The notes under the pieces: model-generated
Seen by the model: only the letters and a program-made list of their open reading frames with translations
What the model was told of the DNA's origin: nothing
The model's database searches: none
Translations under genes and position numbers: made by a program
From: an uncultured Kineothrix sp.
GTDB taxonomy: Bacteria > Bacillota > Clostridia > Lachnospirales > Lachnospiraceae
NCBI GenBank assembly: GCA_910588855.1
Contig: CAJUSR010000013.1
Coordinates: 1-64,000 of the forward strand
Direction of reading: 5' to 3'
Length of the DNA stretch: 64,000 nt
In this document: positions 1 to 8,202 of the stretch, in pieces
Position numbering within the stretch: position 1 is the stretch's first letter
Layout: each line of letters begins with the position of its first letter

Positions 1-76
1 CTTCTATGGCCTGGGGCTGGTCGCCGGTGGGCTTGTATTCGCTGTGAAGTTCGAAGATTTTTTGTTCATTTTGCAC
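1..76 (-). CDS. uvrB: UvrABC excision nuclease subunit B, N-terminal fragment (partial, runs off the left edge)
   Basis: Only the first 25 codons lie in the window. Read on the minus strand from a GTG start at 76, the protein has the stretch FELHSEYKPTGDQPQAIE, which matches the invariant UvrB N-terminus that precedes the helicase Walker A motif. UvrB is the damage-verifying subunit of nucleotide excision repair. The start is chosen because AGAGGTG lies 7 bases upstream of the GTG. The rest of the gene is outside the window. The call rests on one short but very characteristic motif. Confidence 0.9.
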   Translation of the reverse strand, partial: MQNEQKIFELHSEYKPTGDQPQAIE

Positions 77-559
77 AAATGCTCACCTCTGATTTCATAG
101 TAAAAAAAGACGCCTATTAGGCAAAAATTCGTCGTGGAACATTTTATTTTCGTCGTGGCATTTACTCAAATTGGAGAAAAACAGGCCCACGACGAATCCC
201 GTTCACAATTTGCTGCTTTTGCAACTTGGCTCACCTCTTTCATTCCATATGGACAAAACAGGAGCAAAGCAAACATTTGTTCTTTTGTTTTGTTCTTCAA
301 TCCCTTATCCACAATTTTACCATTTATCCGAACTACTGGTAAACGAATTAAAGCAACACGATTATCCGGGGTTTCCGGAATTTATAGATAACTTCTCCAT
401 TTATACAAGATATTATGGAACTTCTTCTATTTTGAGCCAATAGAATTTATAGCAAAAAGGCAGTTCCATTTCTAATCGAGTAGGGAAGATTCATCTTCCC
501 CTACTCGCTACGCGCCCCGTGCGCTGCATAGCGGCATATTTCTTTCGCACGGGGCTGCA
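77..559. other. Intergenic region upstream of uvrB, no convincing gene
   Basis: About 480 bases lie between the uvrB start and the first repeat element. The octamer CGTCGTGG occurs twice directly (near 131 and 151) and once inverted (near 188), just upstream of uvrB, which could be regulatory. A 90-codon frame (171-443, +) has no recognisable domain and no good ribosome binding site, so it is not called a gene. The segment near 480-560 contains GC-rich partial inverted repeats related to the terminator-like repeats at 14.4 kb and 57.6 kb. Confidence 0.4.
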
Positions 560-662
560 CATAAAAAAGAATCCTGCTGGCAGGATTCTCCGCCTGCGGC
601 GGGTCGCGACAGCGACATACTCCCCCTCCGCCGCAGTGCGATAATTGCTTTTTACCATATGG
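560..662. repeat. 103-bp intergenic repeat B, copy 1
   Basis: This unit recurs at 37762-37863 with about seven differences. It starts CATAAAAAAGAATCCTG, contains the hairpin AGAATCCTG/CAGGATTCT followed on the minus strand by a T run (a terminator shape), and ends GCTTTTTACCATATGG. In this copy it abuts the 237-bp repeat A directly. In the second copy a truncated repeat A lies about 60 bp downstream. Confidence 0.75.
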
Positions 663-897
663 ATTCGGGTGTCAAAAGGTCTTCCCGGCAGTGCCGCTTG
701 GCAGATTGCACAAAAGAATATTGTGCAAGTGGCTTTTGTACGATGGAGAGGAGACTCTAAAATCGTGGAAGCCAATGCTGAACACGATTTTTGTCTTAAG
801 AGGCTCATCGGAATGCTCCGTACAACCAAACGCGCACAATTTCTTTGTGTAATCTGCCAAGCGGCACTGCCGGGAAGACCTTTTGACACCCGAATCC
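661..897. repeat. 237-bp structured repeat A, copy 1
   Basis: The element has 54-bp near-perfect inverted arms, from GGATTCGGGTGTC at the left to GACACCCGAATCC at the right. The roughly 110-bp core (positions 57-165 of the element) itself contains the hairpin AAAATCGTG/CACGATTTT. A second copy of exactly the same length lies at 30926-31162. The cores differ at only two bases, whereas the arms differ at many paired positions that keep the stem intact. That pattern suggests a conserved RNA or DNA structure and not an ordinary decaying MITE. The frames that cross it have no recognisable domain and are not called as genes. Confidence 0.85.
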
Positions 898-904
898 ATA
901 TGGT

Positions 905-940
905 AAAAAAACTGCCAGACCTCGAAAGAATCCGGCAGTT
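905..940 (-). terminator. Intrinsic terminator of the BglG-type regulator
   Basis: On the minus strand, AACTGCC (934-940) pairs with GGCAGTT (910-916) across a 17-base loop and is followed by a T run. It lies 75 bases past the regulator stop codon. The T run is immediately followed by the tip of repeat A. Confidence 0.75.
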
Positions 941-1015
941 AGCGTAAAATATAGTTATGGAACCAACTCTTTTCTAAAAATCCTATTCCGGCTTTTCCAT
1001 AAGCCATTACAGCCA

Positions 1016-2922
1016 TTACAGGCAGCCGCTCAAAAATTCGATAAATTCCTCATACTCATTCAATGATAAAGCCTTCTTCAGATTGTTCGGCTCCGTCAAT
1101 ATCATTGTCAAAGGTTCAAAAATCTCATTGAAAATATAACGTTCATCCCTGTTAAAGCAAAGCATAATAATCAAGGACACCGGCATATCATTCCAATCCG
1201 TGGGGGAATCGCACAAATATAGATACATCCCTGTCTTATTTGCCCGCATACGCATAGAATGGGGGATTGCAAAATTCTGGAATCCGGTCGAAGACATTTC
1301 CTCCCTCTCCAACACTTCTTCTTCAAAGGCTTCCCCAACATAATCCTTTTGGCGGAATTTTTCACAAAGATAGTGGATGGCATCCTCCCTGCTTTCAAAC
1401 CCTTCCCCCCGCTCAAAGAAATCCGGCAGGATAATTTGACGCAGATATGTGGTAAACTTTTCCCTTTTTTTGGAAGTACGGATTTCATCTATCTTTTGCC
1501 GGATTGCCGTAACATCCGACTCCATCAAAAAAGGCTGCACCTGAACAAAAGGCGTAACCAGAGCGCGGTTGATAGGCACCGTAGAGATAATCAAATCCGG
1601 CATAGTAATTTTATCCAAATCCGCTTCCTCGGTAATCACATTGGCAATCAATAGCTCCGTATCCAGACGGCCGCTTATCGTCTGTAAAAGACGGTTGCTC
1701 ATAATATAGTAAGTGGGGCAGTAAATGACGGCCGACAATTTGCTGGCAAGGGCTTTCTGCGTTTCCAGCGTGCTTCCCAGATGAAATGCAATATAACTGA
1801 TTTCGTCATCGTTAATCGTAATGCCGGTCCACTCTTTTATAATGCTGGAACAACATACCGCATCATCATAAATGAGCGGGCAAGTGGCTTTCAGCGTATC
1901 CCCATTGGGTTCTTGCAAAAATGTTCATTCTGCGCCCGGATTAACAGATTTTTTATATGCAGGGCAAACCGGATAAGAAATTCCGGCTCATTCAAATTAA
2001 TATAATAATAGGAACCAATGGCATTCACCAGCTCGTAAACCAAGTCAATACAATCTTTTCCAATAATGTCGGCCAGGTTATCCATCGTAATACTGTTGTA
2101 GTTCAAAGAAGTAGCACGGGATATCAAAAGCAATGTCATCTCCTGCTCTTCCCCGGCAGAAAACTTCAGTTGGAAATGCTCCTCCAAACGCTCCACAATC
2201 TTTTGCGACAATTCATATTCATGAGGCAAAAGTTCCAATGTTTCCAACGTCTGGTCGCACTCCCCATACCCTGCATTATTTTTGATGCGGTCGGCGGCAA
2301 TGGCAATATGAAGCACCAGATTGCTTAAGGAATAGTCATTAATGAAATACCGGTATTCGCTTAACGTCTCCAGCACAATATTTTTTACATAGATAACATC
2401 AATATCAGGGAAAGCGCTCTGTATCGTCTCCAGGTTTACAAAATTTTCATTGGACTCATGATACAAAAGCTGACTGAGCAGTTTTCTTTTATTCTTTTCC
2501 AAACCCTTGATTTCCATAATATCCGAAGCCATATGAAGCGTAAGGTCAAATCCCTCCAATTGCTTCCTGATACGAGGAAGGACCGCATACAAAGTAGAAC
2601 TGCTGATAAACAGTTCCTCACATAAATCATAGAAAGAAACCGGCCCACGGCTAATCCTCTTCATAATATAAGCGACTCTTTCCCTGGCCGTCTGCGGTAT
2701 ACAAGATTTCGCCTCTTTTAAAGCTTTAGCGCCGATTTCCGGGTCAATATGATAACCTTTGCGGGAAGAAGAAATAATTCCATGATAACTGCTATTTAGT
2801 TCACTGACATATGTTTTTACCGTCCGGGCAGAAATGCCCAATACATTTGCCAGGGAAACAGCAGTTACCCATGTGTTTGCTTCAAATAATTGTTTTAACA
2901 ACGGTAAATATTTCGTCTGCAT
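1016..2922 (-). pseudogene. LicR/MtlR-type BglG-family PTS transcriptional regulator, split by a -1 frameshift
   Basis: Two frames together make one regulator of about 640 residues. The first (1891-2922) has an N-terminal helix-turn-helix (LFEANTWVTAVSLANVLGIS), a second HTH-like segment and PRD1, and enters PRD2. The second (1016-1918) completes PRD2 (INDDEISYIAFHLGS), then has an EIIB-like domain with a Cys (IYCPTYY) and an EIIA-like domain with its phospho-His (FAIPHS). The break is in a run of five T (minus strand, 1917-1921); one extra T would restore the sequence EHFLQEPNGDTLKATCPLIY, a good PRD2 match. The gene diverges from the PTS operon that it would activate when dephosphorylated by its substrate-engaged transporter. 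It could be a true mutation, a sequencing error, or less likely recoding, since no canonical slippery heptamer is in frame. Confidence 0.85.
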
Positions 2923-3222
2923 CCTTACTTTCCTATCCTAATTATTCTATTTTGTGCCAGGAGCCGTATGCTGTTGCAAAAGAGGCTTTTGACACCCGAA
3001 TTTTTATGAATCTTTTTATGTAAGAGTTCCCCGCTTTTTGCTTTTATATATTAAATCATTTACGCACTCCACAGTGCAAATTATCTTTTGCACCGTACCG
3101 GTGAAAAGGACGGTTTGCTTTTTAACGGAAAATCCTCCATACTAAGACTATCAAGCGGAACGGCCAGCCCGGGATTGTGCCGCCCGCAAAAAAATCGTGT
3201 GAGTATAAAGGAGATTGGGAAA
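2923..3222. promoter_or_regulatory. Divergent regulatory region between the activator and the PTS operon
   Basis: No gene is present. The inverted repeat GTGCAA-8-TTGCAC (3074-3093) followed at once by CACCG-TAC-CGGTG (3091-3103) is a plausible operator for the LicR-type activator, placed upstream of the EIIB ribosome binding site. The string CTTTTGACACCCGAAT (2983-2998) is an isolated tip of repeat A. No clear -10/-35 pair was found by eye. Confidence 0.4.
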
Positions 3223-3540
3223 ATGGCAAAACATGACATTTTATTAGTATGCGGTTCTGGTGCAAGCAGCGGTTTTATGGCAGCGAATATCCGTAAAGCA
3301 GCTTCCGCAAGGGGATTGGAATGGAAAGTAACGGCACGGAGCGAATCCGAAATCTTGAATTACGTGGAAGACATCGACTGCCTGATGGTAGGGCCTCACC
3401 TCGCATCTAACCTTGGGGCTATCGAAGAAGACTGCGAAGGCTATGATATCAAAGTGGCTCTTTTAACAAAAGAAGCATATTCAAAGCTTAACGGCGATTT
3501 GGCCGTAGACCAGATTCTGGAAATGTTCGGCGAAAAATAA
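3223..3540 (+). CDS. PTS lactose/cellobiose family EIIB component
   Basis: This 105-residue cytoplasmic protein matches the lactose/chitobiose EIIB fold: a beta strand ending in the phosphocysteine loop LLVCGSGASSG (Cys10), then a Rossmann-like alternation ending near residue 100. It receives phosphate from EIIA and passes it to the sugar during import through EIIC. The ATG at 3223 is preferred over the upstream TTG at 3088 because AAAGGAG precedes it and because family members begin just before the Cys loop. It is the first gene of a co-directional operon EIIB-EIIC-EIIA-GH1-HAD-HPr. Confidence 0.9.
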   Translation: MAKHDILLVCGSGASSGFMAANIRKAASARGLEWKVTARSESEILNYVEDIDCLMVGPHLASNLGAIEEDCEGYDIKVALLTKEAYSKLNGDLAVDQILEMFGEK

Positions 3541-3633
3541 AAAGACCCCCGCGGCATTGGAATAAAAGACAAATCTACCGGTTTGCCCCAATGCCTTAAG
3601 GGATAAACATAGAAAGATTATGGAGGATTAAAT

Positions 3634-4905
3634 ATGAATGCACTGATTAGCTGGCTTGAAAATAGCTTTGCCCCAAAAATGAGCAAAGTAAACAACAATA
3701 TATGGGTAGTAACCCTAAAAGATTCCATTATGCAGACACTGCCGTTTATCTTCCTCGGCTCCATCTTCTGCTGTCTGGCAATTATCGAAGACTTTGTTAC
3801 ATTGCCGTTTTCTTTCTGGACTCCGTTCGGTTGGACAATGAGCAAAATTTCCCTGTTGGTTGCGTTTCTGATTCCTTTTAATTACTGCGAGAAAAAACGT
3901 TACCGTAAACAGCGCCTGATTGCCGGATTAACCGGTATGTTACTGTTCATGATGATTGTAACCCCTCAGTTTGTTGCAGACGGAACCGTAGGGTTCGGCC
4001 ATGATTCCTTAGGCGCCGGCGGTATGTTCGTTGCAATCCTTGCCGGTATCGTGGCTAGCTTGATTTTCGGTGCTTTTGCAAAATTCTCTTTCTTTAAAGA
4101 TGATTCTGCAGTTCCCGATTTTGTACGCCAATGGTTTGACGCATTGCTTCCCATTGGGCTTACCATTGTAATCGGCTGGGTTGTTGTCTTAATTATGAAT
4201 GTAGACTTATACCAGATTATTGTAAACCTTTTTATGCCCCTTCAAATAGGCTTAAATACATTGCCAGGGTTTGTATTTTTCAACTTCTTTACTTGCTTTA
4301 TCTATTCTATGGGTATTTCAAGCTGGGTACTGACACCCATCGGGCAACCGGTAAGGCTGGCTTCCATTATGACAAACCTTAGCCTGGTAGCAGCCGGAAC
4401 AGCAACGGCTACCAACCTGTTAATTTACACAGAAGGCCTTGTATATTGTACTTACATGTGGGTCGGCGGTATCGGCTGTACGCTTCCTTTAGTTATCATG
4501 CTTATGCGCTCCAAGTCAAAAGAATTGAGTTCTCTTGGAAAAGCCTGCCTCGTTCCTGGTATTTTCAACATAAATGAACCGGTTATTTTTGGATGCATTG
4601 CATGGAACCCGTACTTGATGGTACCGATGTGGCTGCAAGGGATTCTCATTTCCATCCTGACCTATGTGTTTACAAAAGTGATTCCGCTTGCCCCGCTGCC
4701 GCACGTACAATTTGAACTTTGGTATGCTCCTTATCCGATAGGTACTATCATGAATATTATGAGCCAGGGAGCAGGCGCCTTAATTAGGGCACTTATCTTC
4801 TTAGTTGTTTCCGTTGCTATATCCTCTATCATTTGGTATCCGTTCTTTAAGTCTTATGAGGCGAAAAGGATACAGGAAGAACAGGGAAAAGTAGCTGAAA
4901 AATAA
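3634..4905 (+). CDS. PTS cellobiose-type EIIC membrane permease
   Basis: The 423-residue protein has about ten hydrophobic segments and the conserved EIIC features of the Lac/cellobiose family, including the loop FNINEPVIFGCIAWNPYLM (the NEPxxFG motif) near residues 307-330. It forms the sugar channel in the cytoplasmic membrane and binds a beta-glucoside that is phosphorylated at C6 during transport. Its start has GGAGG about 8 bases upstream. It lies 93 bases after EIIB with no terminator between. The exact sugar cannot be read from the sequence. Confidence 0.92.
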   Translation: MNALISWLENSFAPKMSKVNNNIWVVTLKDSIMQTLPFIFLGSIFCCLAIIEDFVTLPFSFWTPFGWTMSKISLLVAFLIPFNYCEKKRYRKQRLIAGLTGMLLFMMIVTPQFVADGTVGFGHDSLGAGGMFVAILAGIVASLIFGAFAKFSFFKDDSAVPDFVRQWFDALLPIGLTIVIGWVVVLIMNVDLYQIIVNLFMPLQIGLNTLPGFVFFNFFTCFIYSMGISSWVLTPIGQPVRLASIMTNLSLVAAGTATATNLLIYTEGLVYCTYMWVGGIGCTLPLVIMLMRSKSKELSSLGKACLVPGIFNINEPVIFGCIAWNPYLMVPMWLQGILISILTYVFTKVIPLAPLPHVQFELWYAPYPIGTIMNIMSQGAGALIRALIFLVVSVAISSIIWYPFFKSYEAKRIQEEQGKVAEK

Positions 4906-4972
4906 TAGCAGCTCCAACACTTGGCAAAAAACATACGGACTATTTTATAATTTTGGAAATGAGGTGTAATCT

Positions 4973-5311
4973 TTGAACGAACAAATTGTTGAAAATGCAA
5001 TGAACATTATTATGCATGCAGGCGACGCCCGTGTATTCTGCAAAAAAGCGTTGGATTTTCTGGCGGAAGGCAAGCCTGCGGAAGCGGAAGAAGAAATAAA
5101 AGGAGCCGATAAGGAAATTGCAGAAGCTCATCATATTCAAACGGACTGCATCCAAGGCGCTATCGGTGGAGAGGAATTTGAATACAATGTCCTTTTTGCC
5201 CATGCACAAGATACGCTGATGACCATTTACAGCGAAATTGGGCTGGCAAAACAATTAATCAAGATTTCCAGCCACTTAGAAGCACGTATTGATGCATTAG
5301 AAAAAAAATAA
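4973..5311 (+). CDS. PTS lactose/cellobiose family EIIA component
   Basis: The 112-residue protein has the three-helix EIIA(lac) pattern with the phosphorylation motif AHHIQT (His53) and the metal-binding Asp in the later AHAQDT motif, which joins the trimer. It takes phosphate from HPr and gives it to EIIB. The start is TTG at 4973, with GAGGTG as ribosome binding site 7 bases upstream; no ATG fits. It sits between EIIC and the glycosidase. Confidence 0.9.
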   Translation: MNEQIVENAMNIIMHAGDARVFCKKALDFLAEGKPAEAEEEIKGADKEIAEAHHIQTDCIQGAIGGEEFEYNVLFAHAQDTLMTIYSEIGLAKQLIKISSHLEARIDALEKK

Positions 5312-5416
5312 AAACCAATCATGACAGCATCCGCCCAACCACGCAAAAAGTTTGCAAACCGGCAAACGGCCGGCGCCATAAAGGCGGATGCTCCACTTAA
5401 AGTTAGGAGGATATGT

Positions 5417-6859
5417 ATGGAAAACAGAGTACCGAAAGGTTTCCCGGAAGGATTTATGTGGGGCGGCGCTTTTGCCGCAAACCAAATGGAAGGGGCATTT
5501 GATATCGATGGAAAAGGCTGGTGTGTTGCCGACATCAATGAATTTGTAGATGATGTTCCCATTGACCAGAAATATAACGAAGAAGTAACCACACAGTTTG
5601 TAAAAGACGCTATGGCTTCCAAAGACCGCATTTTCCCGAAAAGGCAGGGCATTGATTTTTACCATACTTATAAAGAAGATTTGAAACTGCTTGCGGAACT
5701 TGGGCTTAAGACCTACCGCACCTCGATTAACTGGGCGCGTATTTTCCCCAATGGAGACGACGCGGAGCCTAATGAAGCAGGGCTGAAATTCTACGATGAC
5801 TTATTCGACGAAATCCTTGCCAACGGCATGGAACCGATGATTACGATTTCCCATTATGAAATTCCGCTGAACCTTACGCTGAAATATAAGGGATGGTATT
5901 CCAGGGAAGTCATTGATTTCTTTGAAAAATACTGCAAAACAGTATTTGACCGTTATGCCGGCAAAGTAAAATATTGGATTATCGTTAATCAGATTAACTT
6001 AATCGTACATGAATCCTTCAACCACCTTGGCGTGGCAGAGGATGTGGTGGACGACGTCCTTTCTGCAAAATATCAGGCAGTGCATAACGAAATGGTTTCC
6101 TGTGCAAGGGCAACCAAATATGCCCATGAAAAATACCCGGAAATGCAGATTGGTATGATGCTCTGCGGCGGGCCGTCCTATGCGGCTACTTGCAAACCGG
6201 AAGATGTATTGGCTACCTTACGCCATAACCAGATGGAATACTTCTTCGGCGACGTACTGCTGCGCGGCAAATATCCGGGATATGCGTTCCGTTTCTTTGA
6301 AGACTTTAATATTAAAGTGGAATTTGGCGAGCATGACGAAGAAGATTTAAAGAATACGGCTGATTTCTTCTCCTTCTCCTACTACTATACGAGAATCTGC
6401 TCCAAAGAAAGCTTTGAAGACGGAAACAGCGTATCCAGAAATAAAGAACTTCCTGCAAACCCTTGGGGATGGAGCATCGACCCTATCGGCTTGCGCACTC
6501 TGCTAAACGAATTTTATGACCGTTACCAGAAACCGATTTATATTACGGAAAACGGTGTTGGATATTACGATAAATTAGAAGAAGACGGGCATATCCATGA
6601 CCCGTACCGCGTGGATTACTACCGCGCCCATATTGCCCAGATGAAAGAAGCTATTAAAGACGGTGTTGATTTGCGCGGCTACTACGCATGGGGCCCTCTC
6701 GATATCGTAAGTTGCTCTTCCTCCGAAATGAGCAAACGCTACGGCTTCATCTATGTCGATTTGGACGATTATGGAAAAGGAAGCGGGAAACGTATCAAAA
6801 AGGACAGCTTTGCATGGTATCAAAAAGTAATCGCATCCAACGGAGAGGATTTGGATTAA
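5417..6859 (+). CDS. GH1 family 6-phospho-beta-glycosidase-like protein with Gln in place of the acid/base Glu
   Basis: The 480-residue protein aligns end to end with E. coli BglA-type 6-phospho-beta-glucosidases. The nucleophile motif YITENG is intact (Glu378) and the C-terminal SKRYGFIYV supplies the Ser/Lys/Tyr set that binds the 6-phosphate. The acid/base motif is not intact: where the family has FNEIN, this protein has VNQIN (Gln192, codon CAG at 5990-5992). The same Glu to Gln change defines plant myrosinases, which cleave S-glucosides whose leaving groups need no proton. The natural substrate may therefore be a phosphorylated thioglucoside or another activated aglycone, or the enzyme may have lost ordinary O-glycosidase activity. 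The ATG at 5417 follows TTAGGAGG. The stop overlaps the next start (TAATG). Confidence 0.9.
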   Translation: MENRVPKGFPEGFMWGGAFAANQMEGAFDIDGKGWCVADINEFVDDVPIDQKYNEEVTTQFVKDAMASKDRIFPKRQGIDFYHTYKEDLKLLAELGLKTYRTSINWARIFPNGDDAEPNEAGLKFYDDLFDEILANGMEPMITISHYEIPLNLTLKYKGWYSREVIDFFEKYCKTVFDRYAGKVKYWIIVNQINLIVHESFNHLGVAEDVVDDVLSAKYQAVHNEMVSCARATKYAHEKYPEMQIGMMLCGGPSYAATCKPEDVLATLRHNQMEYFFGDVLLRGKYPGYAFRFFEDFNIKVEFGEHDEEDLKNTADFFSFSYYYTRICSKESFEDGNSVSRNKELPANPWGWSIDPIGLRTLLNEFYDRYQKPIYITENGVGYYDKLEEDGHIHDPYRVDYYRAHIAQMKEAIKDGVDLRGYYAWGPLDIVSCSSSEMSKRYGFIYVDLDDYGKGSGKRIKKDSFAWYQKVIASNGEDLD

Positions 6860-7623
6860 TGGAAAAACGGTACTTTTTCTTTGATATCGACGGAACACTG
6901 ATTCCTGAGACAGGCAGTCAGGAGATACCGGCAAATGTCCGGCAGGCGCTGGATGAAGCACAAAGAAGAGGTCATTTCTGCGCAATTGCCACCGGGAGAG
7001 GCCATTGCGAAGCGGAAAAAATAAGGCAATCCCTTGGCTTTGCCAATATGGTATGCGACGGAGGCAACGGTATTGTCCTGAACCACGAACTGATATCTTT
7101 AGAGCCTCTCCCCTATGAGCTTTGCCGCCAACTGGTTGCAGAATGCGAGGCGTGCGGCTACTCATGGGGGATTTCCCCGGAGGACGAATGTTACTGCGTT
7201 ACTTCAGATTCTGATTTCCCCGGCTTTACTCATATGGATTTACACATAAAAGAAGAGATGAAAATTGACGATTACAAACAGGCGATGAAGCTGTTTATCT
7301 TATGCCCGCCCGGACAGGAAGACAGGATGCCTGCCCTGCAAAAGCTGGCCTGGTGCCGCTACTTGGAGCATCCCTGTATCTTCGTGGAACCGGCGGATAA
7401 GGCAAAAGGCATCCGCTATATCATGGATTATTTCCATGCGTCCTATGAAGATGTCGTGGTATTTGGCGACGGAAAGAACGATTTTTCCATGTTTGTGGAT
7501 GACTGGTTTTGTATCGCTATGGGAAATGCGATTCCGGAATTGAAGGAAAAAGCGGACTATATCACATTGCCTTCTTCACAGGAAGGTGTTGCCTATGCCC
7601 TGAAGCATTTCGGGTGGATATGA
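6859..7623 (+). CDS. HAD superfamily Cof-type phosphatase
   Basis: The 254-residue protein begins with HAD motif I (FDIDGTL; Asp nucleophile) and ends with motif IV (VVFGDGKNDFSM) and an IIB-type cap between. Such enzymes dephosphorylate sugar phosphates or other small phosphoesters. The ATG at 6859 overlaps the stop of the GH1 gene, so translation is probably coupled. A phosphatase in this place could relieve build-up of sugar phosphate released by the glycosidase; that role is inference. Confidence 0.88.
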   Translation: MEKRYFFFDIDGTLIPETGSQEIPANVRQALDEAQRRGHFCAIATGRGHCEAEKIRQSLGFANMVCDGGNGIVLNHELISLEPLPYELCRQLVAECEACGYSWGISPEDECYCVTSDSDFPGFTHMDLHIKEEMKIDDYKQAMKLFILCPPGQEDRMPALQKLAWCRYLEHPCIFVEPADKAKGIRYIMDYFHASYEDVVVFGDGKNDFSMFVDDWFCIAMGNAIPELKEKADYITLPSSQEGVAYALKHFGWI

Positions 7624-7697
7624 TAAGGTTGCCTTTACTTCCCAAGCGCTTTTGACGCCCTAATCTTCTTAATTAAAAAAATGGAGTTGGATAGAAT

Positions 7698-7955
7698 ATG
7701 AAAAGTTTTGAATATGTAATAAAAGATTCCTTAGGGATACATGCAAGGCCGGCAGGGATGTTGGTAAAAGAAGTAAAAAAATATGAAAGCAAAATCACAA
7801 TTGCTAAAGACGGAAAAGAGATAGACGCATCAAAGCTCATGGCATTAATGGCTCTTGCCGTTAAATGCGGCAATAACGTAACGATAACATGCGATGGCGC
7901 AGACGAAGAAACCGCATGTGCCGAATTGCTGAAGTTCTTTGAAGAGAACTTGTAA
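7698..7955 (+). CDS. Operon-encoded HPr-like phosphocarrier with altered Ser46 site
   Basis: This 85-residue protein has the HPr fold and the active loop GIHARPAG with His15 and Arg17, so it can carry phosphate from enzyme I. The regulatory site differs: B. subtilis HPr reads K45-S46-I-M, while this protein reads S45-K46-L-M, so the residue phosphorylated by HPr kinase is Lys. It would be expected to serve transport but escape or alter CcpA-linked signalling. It is the last gene of the PTS operon, 74 bases after the HAD gene. Confidence 0.88.
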   Translation: MKSFEYVIKDSLGIHARPAGMLVKEVKKYESKITIAKDGKEIDASKLMALMALAVKCGNNVTITCDGADEETACAELLKFFEENL

Positions 7956-8034
7956 TTAGAAATTACTTGTAATTTTTAATTACTTGTCGTTCTTAATTTA
8001 CTTGTAGTTTTTAATTACTTATTAATTTTAATTA
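7949..8034. repeat. AT-rich tandem repeat, about 17 bp x 5
   Basis: Units such as CTTGTAATTTTTAATTA run in tandem, beginning within the last codons of the HPr gene. The period is 17-18 bp. No function is evident. Confidence 0.6.
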
Positions 8035-8074
8035 CATTCAATTATAAATCATTTACCGTTTTCTATTTCAAGCC

Positions 8075-8106
8075 GCGGCACAGCCCTTTCTATAGGGATG
8101 TGCCGC
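8075..8106. terminator. Hairpin between convergent PTS operon and asnB
   Basis: GCGGCACA (8075-8082) pairs with TGTGCCGC (8099-8106), with an inner CCCT/AGGG extension. It lies between the convergent HPr and asnB genes and could end transcription from both sides, although neither flank has a long T run. Confidence 0.5.
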
Positions 8107-8202
8107 CTTATTACCCTTTGCCTTCCAGTACGTATAGTCCTCCCATGCTTCATCAAACCAAATCTTTTTCATTCATCTGCCTATCTATTCTCCCCATTGT
8201 AT

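Noticed and set aside
491..889. 132-residue minus-strand frame through repeats A and B (and similar frames at 645-947 and 30903-31214)
   Set aside because: The frames arise from the repeat in both orientations, have no ribosome binding site or domain, and the DNA conservation follows stem pairing, not codons.
7640..7660. CRE-like sequence CCAAGCGCTTTTGA ahead of the HPr gene
   Set aside because: It resembles a catabolite site only loosely and overlaps a diverged repeat A tip, so the match is not convincing.
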